A stretch of DNA of 51,454 nt from Pelagibacteraceae bacterium. Its GTDB lineage: Bacteria; Pseudomonadota; Alphaproteobacteria; HIMB59. Below the pieces are notes generated by a model, which worked only from the letters and a program-made list of their open reading frames with translations, had not been told where the DNA came from and did not search any database. The DNA lies in the NCBI GenBank assembly GCA_008638215.1, contig VTPN01000005.1, forward strand, positions 1 to 51,454, given 5' to 3'. The stretch's first letter is position 1; each line of letters starts with the position of its first letter. Below, one piece after another: positions 16,772 to 25,220 of this stretch. Position numbers and translations under genes: made by a program.

Positions 16772-17034
16772 TTTTTTTTGCTGCACTAAGCGTTCTGGCA
16801 ATTGCAATTATTCTTTGCATTATTAGAGCGGTAAAAGGTCCAACGCCTTTTGATAGAATTTTATCGATCTCCAGCATTGGAACAATCATAGCTCTTGGAA
16901 TTGCAATCCATGGATTTGCCTTTCAAAGACCCGAATTTGTCGATATTTCGCTGATGTATGTTTTGTTAAATTTCCTTGGAACTATTGCAATCCTTCGGTT
17001 TTATAAAATTAAAGGAAAAAAAATTAATGGATAA
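16768..17034 (+). CDS. mrpF: Mrp-type antiporter subunit F
   Basis: An 88-residue protein with three predicted helices and the family motif KGPTPFDRILSISSIGT, followed by PEFVDISLMYVLLNFLGTIAI. Length and motif match MrpF/PhaF. It overlaps mrpE by 4 bp (ATGA) and mrpG by 8 bp, consistent with translational coupling and fixed stoichiometry. Confidence 0.93.
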   Translation: MIFFAALSVLAIAIILCIIRAVKGPTPFDRILSISSIGTIIALGIAIHGFAFQRPEFVDISLMYVLLNFLGTIAILRFYKIKGKKING

Positions 17035-17341
17035 TTTTGTAAATATTCTTTCTATGATTTCTTTGGTTTTGGGTTCTTTTTTTATCTTTTCTGGAAGTTT
17101 GGGTTTGTTAAAATTACCAGATTTGTTCGGCAGAATTCATGCTGCGGGATTAATTGATACATTAGGTTCGGGTTTTATAGTTTTATCATTAATTCTTTAC
17201 TCTGGATTTTCTCTAGTAAGTTTTAAGCTTTTATTGATCCCATTGTTTTTATTATTTACAAGTCCTGTATCTGGTCATGCTATTGCTTTGTTTGCATATG
17301 AGTCTGGATTAAAACCTAAAACAAAAGTTAACAAAAAATGA
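17027..17341 (+). CDS. mrpG: Mrp-type antiporter subunit G
   Basis: A 104-residue protein with three hydrophobic segments. The motif GLLKLPDLFGRIHAAGLIDTLG is diagnostic of MrpG/PhaG. I chose the ATG at 17027, which overlaps mrpF by 8 bp; an upstream in-frame start would extend it into mrpF without any matching family sequence. The next gene overlaps by 4 bp. Confidence 0.93.
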   Translation: MDNFVNILSMISLVLGSFFIFSGSLGLLKLPDLFGRIHAAGLIDTLGSGFIVLSLILYSGFSLVSFKLLLIPLFLLFTSPVSGHAIALFAYESGLKPKTKVNKK

Positions 17342-17901
17342 ATTTTCTTCTTATAAACTTTTTTCTAATTTCAATTCTGTTAATCACAACTTTTTTTATA
17401 TTTAAAAGCACTTCTTTAATAGGAATAGTTGCATTAACGGGCGCTTTTACTCTTGTTTGTGCTGCTATTTATGTAAATTTAGATGCCGTAGATGTTGCTT
17501 TTACTGAGGCGGCTGTCGGCTCAGGAATATCGACTATCTTGATGGTAATGGCTGTAGCAAAATTACCTGAGGGCAAAATAAAACCTTTAGTTAATTTGTT
17601 CCCAAGTCTTATCATTTCAGTTTGTATTGTCATCATTTTAATGGTTATAATTTCAAATCTTCCATTGTTGGGTGACCCTAATGCACCTATTCATTTACAT
17701 GTTACACCAGAGTATATAAAAGAGAGTGAATCATTTTTTCATATTCCAAATGTAGTTACCAATATTTTAGCTAGCTACCGGGGTTTTGATACTTTAGGAG
17801 AAACTATTGTTATTTTTACAGCAGGTTTGGGAGTAATTGCTCTTTTAACAGGCAATACTCTTAATCGAAAAACAAAATTTACCAAGAAGTTAAAAAAATA
17901 A
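17338..17901 (+). CDS. Mrp antiporter subunit: MrpA C-terminal (MbhD/DUF4040 plus MbhE-like) protein
   Basis: A 187-residue membrane protein corresponding to the C-terminal part of MrpA, here encoded separately. The N-terminal half carries the DUF4040/MbhD pattern (IVALTGAFTLVCAAIYVNLD, then AVDVAFTEAAVGSG). The C-terminal half has the MbhE-like NVVTNILASYRGFDTLGET and a last helix. In classical Mrp operons these segments are fused to the large NuoL-like MrpA. In split types they stand alone, as in membrane hydrogenase (Mbh) clusters. Overlaps with mrpG (4 bp) and mrpB (1 bp) place it firmly in the operon. Confidence 0.85.
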   Translation: MNFLLINFFLISILLITTFFIFKSTSLIGIVALTGAFTLVCAAIYVNLDAVDVAFTEAAVGSGISTILMVMAVAKLPEGKIKPLVNLFPSLIISVCIVIILMVIISNLPLLGDPNAPIHLHVTPEYIKESESFFHIPNVVTNILASYRGFDTLGETIVIFTAGLGVIALLTGNTLNRKTKFTKKLKK

Positions 17902-18338
17902 TGCAAGAGAAAATATCAACTAGTCCTATTTTTAATATTGTAAGTAGAATTTTATTCGCTCCCATTATTATTTTTGGTTTATATGTTCAATTTCATGGTG
18001 ACTACGGTCCTGGAGGAGGCTTTCAGGCTGGGGTCATTATTGCCGCTGCATTTATTTTATACTCTATGATTTTTGGATTGAAAAATGGGGAGACTTTAGT
18101 TCCTGTTAAAATTAATAGATATTTAATGTGCGTTGGAGTTCTTTTATATGCTGGAGTGGGCTTGGTTTCTTTATTTTTAAATGGAAAATACTTAGACTAT
18201 AACGTGTTATCTTCAGATCCATCTGGCGGTCAACATTTAGGAATTATACTCGTAGAACTGGGAGTGGGGATTACTGTTGCAACAGTAATGATCGCTCTTT
18301 ATCACTCATTTGCTTCATTTGGGGATAGCAATGACTGA
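17901..18338 (+). CDS. mrpB: Mrp-type antiporter subunit B
   Basis: A 145-residue protein with four predicted helices and the MrpB signature GLYVQFHGDYGPGGGFQAGVI near residue 30. The GQHLGIILVELGVGITVATVM segment near the C-terminus is also typical. The initiation codon shares its first base with the last base of the preceding stop. Its end overlaps mrpC by 8 bp. Confidence 0.94.
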   Translation: MQEKISTSPIFNIVSRILFAPIIIFGLYVQFHGDYGPGGGFQAGVIIAAAFILYSMIFGLKNGETLVPVKINRYLMCVGVLLYAGVGLVSLFLNGKYLDYNVLSSDPSGGQHLGIILVELGVGITVATVMIALYHSFASFGDSND

Positions 18339-18693
18339 TTTTCTCTATTTTTGGAACCACTTTGCTTTTATTTTACTGATGGTAGGGGGGTTATTTATAA
18401 TTATCACTAGCCAAAATTATATAAAAAAAATTGTTGGTTTAGCCATATTTCAAACTTCTGTGTTCGTGTTTTTTGTATCTCTTGCAAAAATCATCGATGG
18501 AACAGCTCCAATTTTGATGAAAGTTGAAGCAATTTATTCAAACCCACTTCCGCATGTTTTAATTCTTACTGCTATTGTAGTTGGAGTCGCTACTTCTGCT
18601 TTAGGTCTAGCGCTCGTATTACAAATTTACAAAAATTATAACACTATTGAAGAAAAAGAAATTGAGGCAGAGGAGCTCAAGTCCGAAAGATAG
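18331..18693 (+). CDS. mrpC: Mrp-type antiporter subunit C (NuoK-like)
   Basis: A 120-residue, three-helix NuoK homologue (ILLMVGGLFIIITSQNYIKK, GLAIFQTSVFVFFVSLAKI, then VLILTAIVVGVATSALGLAL). The ITAIVVG-like segment is the NuoK/MrpC signature. The ATG at 18331 overlaps mrpB by 8 bp; an upstream in-frame TTG at 18310 would add seven residues unlike the family. The C-terminus is charged (EEKEIEAEELKSER). Confidence 0.92.
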   Translation: MTDFLYFWNHFAFILLMVGGLFIIITSQNYIKKIVGLAIFQTSVFVFFVSLAKIIDGTAPILMKVEAIYSNPLPHVLILTAIVVGVATSALGLALVLQIYKNYNTIEEKEIEAEELKSER

Positions 18694-18695
18694 AG

Positions 18696-20189
18696 ATGAA
18701 TTTTTTAATTGATGATGCTCCTGCTTTAGTTGTAATTCTCCCTTTAATTGTATCTGCAATTATTGCTTTTATACCTTCTTCTCGATGGCCATGGATTATT
18801 TCAATGATAACCCTAATTGGTCATCTTTTTATTTCTTTTGAACTCCTTTCTATGGTTAAAAAAACAGGAGTAATATTATATGAGTTTGGAAATTGGCAGC
18901 CACCCTGGGGCATTGCATTTAAAATTGATGGCGTAAATATTGGATTACAAATAATTTTCTCGATTTTTGTTTTAATAACAACTTTTTATTCAAGGAAAAT
19001 TTTTCTTTCTGAAATTCATCCTGACGATACAGGAAAAACTTATTCTCTTTGGCTTTTAGCTATAGGAAGTTTAAATGGAATAATTTTAACTAATGATATT
19101 TTTAATCTTTTTGTATTTTTAGAAATATCTGCTCTGTCATCTATATCTTTAATTGCATTGGGAGCAGGCATGAATAGAAGAGCTCTTTTGGCCGCTTTCA
19201 ACTATCTGATTATAGGAGCAATAGGAGCAACTTTTTATGTAATTGGGGTAGGATTTGCCTATTCAATGACTGGAACGTTGAATATGTCTGATTTAGTTGT
19301 TCAATTATCACAGTACTCTTCAGGCCAATTAGCAATATTTGCCGGAATGTCCTTTATGTTAATCGGACTGATGGTTAAATCAGCAGTTTTCCCGCTACAT
19401 TTATGGCTTCCAGCTGCCTATAGTTATGCGCCTTCAGCAGTTTCCACTCTTTTTGCAGCCTTAGCGACTAAAGCTATTTTATATTTTTTTGTTCGCCTAA
19501 TTTATGAAGTTTTCAGAATATATGACCATTATTTAGTTATATTTTTAGATTATGTTTTAATGCCTCTTTCCGTCACTGCAATTTTTGTAGGTACTGTAAT
19601 AGCTATCTATCAAGAAGATATAAAAAAACTCCTGGCATTCTCCTCTATTGCTCAAATTGGCTATATAACTCTTGCGTTTAGCTTGAATGAGCAAAGCGGT
19701 ATTACCGCAGGCTTTATCCATATTTTTAATCACGCATTAATCAAAGGAGGTCTATTTATGGCAATAGGATATTTTGCAATAGTTTCTCAAGATAGAGTAA
19801 CTTTGTCTTCTATTAGTGGATACGGTCAAAAATATCCAATTACTTCTTTTGCATTATTAATTTGTGGTGTTTCTTTAATTGGAATTCCGCTTACAAATGG
19901 ATTTGTTTCAAAGTTATATTTATTTCAAGCGCTTTATTTCAACCAAATGTTTATAACGATTGCGCTTGTTGCAATCAGCTCGGCACTTGCTGTTATTTAT
20001 TTTTGGAAAATTATAGAAAGATTGTGGTTTTCAACAACTACCGTAAAAGTTGCGCCCGAGGATCCAGCAATATATATCCCATTATGGATAATTGCTATAT
20101 CGATTATCGTATTTGGAATTTTCTCTGCTCCAATTATTGAATTAGCTACAATGGCATCAAGTGACTTATTTGGAGCAATTTCAAATTGA
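18696..20189 (+). CDS. mrpD: Mrp-type antiporter subunit D (proton-conducting, NuoL/M/N family), copy 1
   Basis: A 497-residue protein of about 14 helices. The ion-path residues of the family are present: Glu143 in NLFVFLEISALSS, Lys228 in MVKSAVFPLHLWLP and Lys259 in AALATKAI, plus FNHALIKGGLFM in the second half. It is one of three such subunits in this operon. It begins 2 bp after mrpC, and its stop overlaps the next gene's TTG start by 4 bp. Confidence 0.92.
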   Translation: MNFLIDDAPALVVILPLIVSAIIAFIPSSRWPWIISMITLIGHLFISFELLSMVKKTGVILYEFGNWQPPWGIAFKIDGVNIGLQIIFSIFVLITTFYSRKIFLSEIHPDDTGKTYSLWLLAIGSLNGIILTNDIFNLFVFLEISALSSISLIALGAGMNRRALLAAFNYLIIGAIGATFYVIGVGFAYSMTGTLNMSDLVVQLSQYSSGQLAIFAGMSFMLIGLMVKSAVFPLHLWLPAAYSYAPSAVSTLFAALATKAILYFFVRLIYEVFRIYDHYLVIFLDYVLMPLSVTAIFVGTVIAIYQEDIKKLLAFSSIAQIGYITLAFSLNEQSGITAGFIHIFNHALIKGGLFMAIGYFAIVSQDRVTLSSISGYGQKYPITSFALLICGVSLIGIPLTNGFVSKLYLFQALYFNQMFITIALVAISSALAVIYFWKIIERLWFSTTTVKVAPEDPAIYIPLWIIAISIIVFGIFSAPIIELATMASSDLFGAISN

Positions 20190-21637
20190 GTAACTCTTCC
20201 TTGATTATACTTGGACTATTAGTTCCATTGATCGCAGCTTTAGGCTCATTTGTTTTTCAAAAAAATATCAATTTACGTGACTCATTTGGTGTTATTGGAG
20301 GCATAATTACTTTTATTATCAGTTTAATTATATTTGATGGTATTAAAAATTTTCAAGAATTTTCAATATCCTTATTCCCTCTTATTCAAGGTGTAGAGTT
20401 CACATTTAGAATTACCCCTTTGGGTTCAATTTTTAGTCTTGTTGCTTCCTCATTGTGGATACTTGCTTCTATCTACACTATTGGATATATGCGTGGTGCC
20501 GGAGAAGTTAATCAAACTCGTTTTGTAATTTTTTATTCAATTGCAATTCATGCAGCCTTAGCAATTGCTTGGTCAGGTAATTTATTAGTGCTATTTATTT
20601 TTTATGAAATTTTAACTTTTTCTACTTTTCCTTTAGTAGGGCACAAACAAAACGCTGAGTCTCAAGCTGCGGGAAGAGTTTATCTCTCAATTCTTGTAGG
20701 AACCTCTTTAATGTTGTTTTTACCTGCAATTTTTTGGATTTGGTTTCAAACTGGTACGCTAGATTTCAAGTCAGGTGGCATACTTGAAGGTAAATTTCCA
20801 ACAGAGTATTTATCATTTCTTGTGGCCCTTTTGGTATTTGGCATAGGAAAAGCTGCTATAATGCCAATTCATCGTTGGTTACCAGCTGCAATGGTTGCTC
20901 CCACTCCCGTTTCAGCTTTGCTTCATGCGGTAGCTGTTGTGAAAGCAGGAGTTTTTAGCTTCCTAGTTGTAGTTGTTTATATTATTGGTCCAGAATATCT
21001 TTTTGAAAGCAAGGCCTCAAATTGGTTAATTTGGTTAGCTTCATTTACAATTTTAGCTTCAAGTATTATTGCCATAAGTAAAGATGATTTAAAAGCTAGA
21101 TTGGCTTATTCAACTATAAGCCAACTTTCATATATTATTTTAGGCGCCGCCCTTGCAACTAGCTTTGCAATTAAAGGTGCTTCATTTCATATTATAACCC
21201 ATGCGATTGGAAAAATTACATTATTCTTTTGTGCAGGAGCTATCTATGTCACTGCCCATGTTAAAAAAATAAGTGAACTGAATGGTCTTGGATATAGAAC
21301 TCCTTTGATTTTCTTTGCTTATACTTTAGGAGCATTGTCAATAATTGGCGTTCCTCCATTTGTTGGATCATGGAGTAAATTTTATCTAATCTTAGGTTCT
21401 CTAGAAGCTGATTATTTATATGTCGCAATAATTTTGGGAATCTCTTCACTATTGAATATTTATTATTTATTAGAACCTGTCTTTATTGGTTTTAGGAAAA
21501 AATTGACAAAAGATATTCACCTTACTCATGCCCCATTAGCTGTCTGGCCCCCTGTTATAACCGGATTAGGCTGTTTTGCATTATTCTTTTTTGCTAATTA
21601 CTTTATAGAAATTATTAATGGAGTTTTATTTATATGA
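20186..21637 (+). CDS. Mrp-type antiporter subunit D-like (NuoL/M/N family), copy 2
   Basis: A 483-residue membrane protein with a TTG start overlapping the previous stop. Ion-path residues are kept: Glu141 in FIFYEILTFSTFPLVG, a lysine in FGIGKAAIMPIHRWLPAAM, and another in THAIGKITLFF. IHRWLPAAMVAPTPVSALLH is more like NuoM or NuoL wording than copy 1. It probably replaces the antiporter half of MrpA, whose C-terminal part is encoded separately at 17338. It ends in a 4-bp overlap with the small membrane gene at 21634. Confidence 0.88.
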   Translation: MSNSSLIILGLLVPLIAALGSFVFQKNINLRDSFGVIGGIITFIISLIIFDGIKNFQEFSISLFPLIQGVEFTFRITPLGSIFSLVASSLWILASIYTIGYMRGAGEVNQTRFVIFYSIAIHAALAIAWSGNLLVLFIFYEILTFSTFPLVGHKQNAESQAAGRVYLSILVGTSLMLFLPAIFWIWFQTGTLDFKSGGILEGKFPTEYLSFLVALLVFGIGKAAIMPIHRWLPAAMVAPTPVSALLHAVAVVKAGVFSFLVVVVYIIGPEYLFESKASNWLIWLASFTILASSIIAISKDDLKARLAYSTISQLSYIILGAALATSFAIKGASFHIITHAIGKITLFFCAGAIYVTAHVKKISELNGLGYRTPLIFFAYTLGALSIIGVPPFVGSWSKFYLILGSLEADYLYVAIILGISSLLNIYYLLEPVFIGFRKKLTKDIHLTHAPLAVWPPVITGLGCFALFFFANYFIEIINGVLFI

Positions 21638-21864
21638 GTAAAAATAATTTAAAAACTTTCGCAAAATATTTTATTAAAATAATCATATTGATTTCAATTT
21701 TGCTAGTTGGGATTGATTTTACTTTTCATCGTCATGCATATTTTGCCCTAGAAGAGATATATGGATTCCCAGCTTTTTTTGGATTTGTTAGCTTTATTTT
21801 TATCGTTCTGGTCGGAAAGTGGCTGCGGAAGATATTGATGAGAAAAGAGGATTACTATGACTAA
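21634..21864 (+). CDS. Small two-helix membrane protein within the Mrp operon
   Basis: A 76-residue protein I cannot assign to a named family. It has two hydrophobic segments (residues about 13-27, IKIIILISILLVGID; about 45-63, FFGFVSFIFIVLVGKW), separated by a short loop with TFHRHAYFALEEIYGFPAF, and a charged tail RKILMRKEDYYD. Its 4-bp overlap with the upstream antiporter gene and 8-bp overlap with the downstream one show that it is translated as part of the operon. An accessory or assembly subunit of the complex is the natural guess, from context only. Confidence 0.75.
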   Translation: MSKNNLKTFAKYFIKIIILISILLVGIDFTFHRHAYFALEEIYGFPAFFGFVSFIFIVLVGKWLRKILMRKEDYYD

Positions 21865-23536
21865 TATGATCCCAGGTCTATGGATGATTATTACGTCCAT
21901 ATTTTTACCCTTAATTCCTCAATATTTGAGACAACCAGTCATGTTACTTTCTGTTGCTGCTTCAGCCTCATCTCTGTTAAATGGATTTGGGGTGTTTGTT
22001 GAATGGGAAATTTTAGGAAACACTCTTATACTTTATCAAGCCGATAACCTAACTCTACCTTTTGCTCTAATTTTTCATTTAGCCTCTGTCCTTATTATCA
22101 TTTATGCATGGCATAATAAAAATTTGATGGAAAACATGGCCACTTTGGCTTATGCGGGAGCTGCGATTGGCGCCTTACACGCAGGAGATTTTTTTAGTTT
22201 ATTTATTTGGATGGAATCCACTGCACTTACTTCAGCGTTTATTGTATTTGCTGGAAATACCCCATCTGCAAGATCATCTGCAATGCGTTATCTAATTATT
22301 CAAGTTTGTTCTGGAGTATTATTGCTTATTGGGGCTAGTTTGATGACATTACAAACTGGCAATTATTTATTAACAAAATTAGATCTATCAAATAATTTTG
22401 GAATATTTATATTTTTAGCATTTGGCATTAAAGCTGCTTTCCCATTACTTAATGGCTGGCTTCAAGACTCTTATCCGGAGTCCTCTCCAACTGGAACTGT
22501 TGCTCTTTCAGCCTTTACTACTAAACTTGCAATTTATGCTTTAGCCCGAACTTTTCCAGGAGTTGATACATTAATTTGGATAGGTGCCATCATGACTGTA
22601 TTTCCAGTTTTCTTCGCTGTCATCGAAAATGACTTAAGAAGAGTTCTATCATTTAGTTTGAATAATCAATTAGGTTTTATGGTTGTAGGAATTGGTATTG
22701 GTACAGAACTTTCTTTAAATGGAACTGTCGCCCATGCCTTTGTGCATATTATTTATAAAGCTTTGTTATTTATGAGTATGGGTGCTGTTTTACATCGAGT
22801 TGGAACGACAAAAGCTTCAGAACTCGGAGGTCTCTATAAGTATATGCCCTTTACTACTATATTTTGCATTATTGGTGCAATGTCAATTTCAGCATTCCCT
22901 TTATTTAGTGGTTTTGTAGCAAAATCTTTAATTATGTCAGCCTTGGGAGGGCAAGGGTTAATATTAATTTATTTTGTCCTTTTTTTTGCTTCTGCAGGTG
23001 TGCTGGAACATTCAGGTATAAAAATTCCTTACTTTGCATTTTTCGCACATGAAAGGAAAATGAAAGTTCAAGAGGCTCCATTTAATATGCTATTGGCAAT
23101 GGGTATCGCTGCATTTTTATGTATTGGTATAGGTATTTTCCCTAAATTCCTCTACTCAATCTTACCTTATTCTGTTGAGTATCAACCATACACTCTCGAT
23201 CATATTGTAAGTCAATTACAACTTTTAGTTTTTGCCATATTGGCTTTTTTATTTTTGGTTAAGTTTAGACTTTACCCATCTGAAATTAAATCTACCGTAT
23301 TAAATACTGACTGGTTTTATCGAAAAATGTTACTAGGAATTGGTAAGCCATTTTTTCAATCATTACATTTTATAACTCAAAAAATATATTTCATCCTCAA
23401 TCTACTTTTCGAATTCTTTATAGGAAAATCAAAAAAATTCGCTAACTTATCATACTTTAAAGTCACTACTCCTAGCTTTGCAGCAACAGTTTTAATTACG
23501 ATATTATTCGTTATGTTGATTTTGGCAGTAATTTAG
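21857..23536 (+). CDS. Mrp-type antiporter subunit D-like (NuoL/M/N family), copy 3
   Basis: A 559-residue membrane protein, longer than the other two copies because of a C-terminal extension (from about residue 440) with additional hydrophobic segments. Family residues remain: Glu120 in LFIWMESTALTSAF, a lysine in FGIKAAFPLLNGWLQDSYPE, TKLAIYALARTFPG, and HIIYKALLFMSMG. The SYPESSPTGTVALSAF segment corresponds to the usual PEAPxPVSA loop but is altered. It closes the operon. Its TAG interlocks with the chorismate mutase stop on the other strand in the tetranucleotide TTAG. Confidence 0.88.
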   Translation: MTNMIPGLWMIITSIFLPLIPQYLRQPVMLLSVAASASSLLNGFGVFVEWEILGNTLILYQADNLTLPFALIFHLASVLIIIYAWHNKNLMENMATLAYAGAAIGALHAGDFFSLFIWMESTALTSAFIVFAGNTPSARSSAMRYLIIQVCSGVLLLIGASLMTLQTGNYLLTKLDLSNNFGIFIFLAFGIKAAFPLLNGWLQDSYPESSPTGTVALSAFTTKLAIYALARTFPGVDTLIWIGAIMTVFPVFFAVIENDLRRVLSFSLNNQLGFMVVGIGIGTELSLNGTVAHAFVHIIYKALLFMSMGAVLHRVGTTKASELGGLYKYMPFTTIFCIIGAMSISAFPLFSGFVAKSLIMSALGGQGLILIYFVLFFASAGVLEHSGIKIPYFAFFAHERKMKVQEAPFNMLLAMGIAAFLCIGIGIFPKFLYSILPYSVEYQPYTLDHIVSQLQLLVFAILAFLFLVKFRLYPSEIKSTVLNTDWFYRKMLLGIGKPFFQSLHFITQKIYFILNLLFEFFIGKSKKFANLSYFKVTTPSFAATVLITILFVMLILAVI

Positions 23537-23826
23537 CTTTTTTTAACTTTGGCATATTCAAGCTTAATAGCTTCTTGAATAAATATTTGCCAAATTCTGG
23601 TAATGATATCTGGGTCTATCTTATTTTTTTTTGCTTTTATTTGAACAGTTTTCAAAATATGAGTGATGCGTTCATGGTCTATGATTTGATCGTGACTATC
23701 TTTTAGTTTAGTTACTTTGTGAATTTCTTTAAATCGATCGGCAATCAATTTAATGATTTTACTATCAATTTCATCAATCTTTAACCTTACTTTTTTTAAT
23801 TCAGTATTATTGTTGTTTTTATTCAT
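23533..23826 (-). CDS. Chorismate mutase, AroQ type
   Basis: A 97-residue all-helical chorismate mutase that converts chorismate to prephenate for phenylalanine and tyrosine. The AroQ pattern is visible: LKKVRLKIDEIDSKIIKLIADRFK for the long first helix, lysine in VTKLKD, DHERITHIL for the Asp/Arg pair, and FIQEAIKLE with the conserved Gln near the C-terminus. It is a free-standing single-domain enzyme rather than a prephenate dehydratase fusion. It diverges from the LOG gene with only 32 bp between starts and shares 4 bp with the end of the Mrp operon. Confidence 0.9.
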   Translation of the reverse strand: MNKNNNNTELKKVRLKIDEIDSKIIKLIADRFKEIHKVTKLKDSHDQIIDHERITHILKTVQIKAKKNKIDPDIITRIWQIFIQEAIKLEYAKVKKS

Positions 23827-23858
23827 CTTTTAATAATTAATATAGTAGACATTAATAA

Positions 23859-24410
23859 ATGAAAATAAAAAATACTAAACATAAAGTAGCAATCTTTTGT
23901 GGATCAATGTTTGGATCTAATGAAGGGTATAAGGATATTGCGATAAAGGTGACCGAATACCTATGTAAAAATGAATATGATATTGTTTATGGGGGTGGAG
24001 ACAATGGACTTATGGGAGTTGTCGCAAATACTGCTTTAAAAAATAAAGCCCACGTTACAGGTATTATTCCTCAATTTTTAGATCACCGAGAAACAATTCA
24101 TCGTCAAATAAACGAACTTCATATTACTAAAACTATGGAAGAAAGAAAAAAAAAGTTTTTATCATTATCTGATAGTTTTATAGCTCTTCCGGGAGGAGGG
24201 GGTACGATTGAAGAAATTGGCCTAGTCTTAAGCGCTTTACAATTAGGTATTATTAAGAATAAAAAATTTATTATTTTTAATTATAAAAACTATTGGATCG
24301 ATATAATTAATCAGTATCAAAAAATAATTACAAAAGGATTTGCGTATAAAAACTTTAGTGATTTCATAATTGTCTGCAAAAACATATCGGAGCTAAAAAA
24401 AATATTTTAA
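23859..24410 (+). CDS. LOG family protein (nucleoside 5'-monophosphate phosphoribohydrolase-like)
   Basis: A 183-residue Rossmann-like protein of the LOG/TIGR00730 family, often mislabelled lysine decarboxylase. The diagnostic MEERKKKF and PGGGGTIEEI motifs are at about residues 91-98 and 110-119, and the N-terminal IFCGSMFGSNEGY and YGGGDNGLMG motifs are present. Characterised members cleave ribose 5-phosphate from cytokinin nucleotides or AMP; the bacterial role here is unknown. It ends in an interlocked TTAA with the convergent amidotransferase gene. Confidence 0.88.
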   Translation: MKIKNTKHKVAIFCGSMFGSNEGYKDIAIKVTEYLCKNEYDIVYGGGDNGLMGVVANTALKNKAHVTGIIPQFLDHRETIHRQINELHITKTMEERKKKFLSLSDSFIALPGGGGTIEEIGLVLSALQLGIIKNKKFIIFNYKNYWIDIINQYQKIITKGFAYKNFSDFIIVCKNISELKKIF

Positions 24411-25192
24411 CTTTGTCTTATCCACTTTAGCCAGTTGGCTAATTCTAGAGTTCTTAGCTTAAAATCATAAATAGATTTACTATAACTCTCTGATTTAGGT
24501 TTTTTAAAATCTTTAATTAATCCTTCAATTTGATTTTTTGAAAATAGATTTTCTTCTAGAAGAATCTTTTTTCGAGCATTCATGATTTGACCGGTGTATT
24601 TAAAATTAAATTCTGGATGGTATTGTGTGCCCCAAAATTTTGCACTAGATAATGCCTGAATAGAATAATGATTTTCAGATAAGACTTTTGAATTCGATGG
24701 CATTGTTGTTATATGATCAACATGAGAGGCGAAAGCATCGAAAATTTTTGGTTTTTTTGAATAAAGTGGGTGAGAGCTTCCATGTTGATTGATTGTGATA
24801 TTGTAAGCAATACCTATTTCCCGACCTTTTATATTTTTAGTTACTTGCCCGCCATTGCAAACTGTAAACATTTGCATCCCCCAACAACTTCCAAACATTT
24901 TGATCGGTAATTTAGATAATTTTTTCATTAAGTTGATTTGATTTTTAATTTCTTTCGTATTGTCATAAATATTTAAACTCGAACCTGTCCAAACAACCCC
25001 ATCAAATGACAAAAAATAACTATCATCATATTCCTTTTTTAAATCTATAGATGGATAAATAAAACTAGTTTTCAATTTTGGATTGATGAGCTTTAATTGG
25101 TCCCTGTAAAATTCGCAGATTGGTTGTAGTTTGTGTTTAGCTAGCTTGTCCCAGCCCTTTTTATCATAGCCATTAACTATTAGTAAATTCAT
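24407..25192 (-). CDS. Class I glutamine amidotransferase-like protein
   Basis: A 261-residue GATase1-fold protein resembling the amidotransferase domain of GMP synthase but without a synthetase partner nearby. The catalytic triad is visible: nucleophile Cys103 in MFGSCWGMQMF, and His192 and Glu194 in GTQYHPEFNF. Related stand-alone proteins include gamma-glutamyl hydrolases of polyamine catabolism, but the substrate cannot be assigned. It diverges from the EamA transporter with a 28-bp gap. Confidence 0.82.
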   Translation of the reverse strand: MNLLIVNGYDKKGWDKLAKHKLQPICEFYRDQLKLINPKLKTSFIYPSIDLKKEYDDSYFLSFDGVVWTGSSLNIYDNTKEIKNQINLMKKLSKLPIKMFGSCWGMQMFTVCNGGQVTKNIKGREIGIAYNITINQHGSSHPLYSKKPKIFDAFASHVDHITTMPSNSKVLSENHYSIQALSSAKFWGTQYHPEFNFKYTGQIMNARKKILLEENLFSKNQIEGLIKDFKKPKSESYSKSIYDFKLRTLELANWLKWIRQS

Positions 25193-25220
25193 GCATATTT
25201 AATATAGTTACTTTGCTTAA

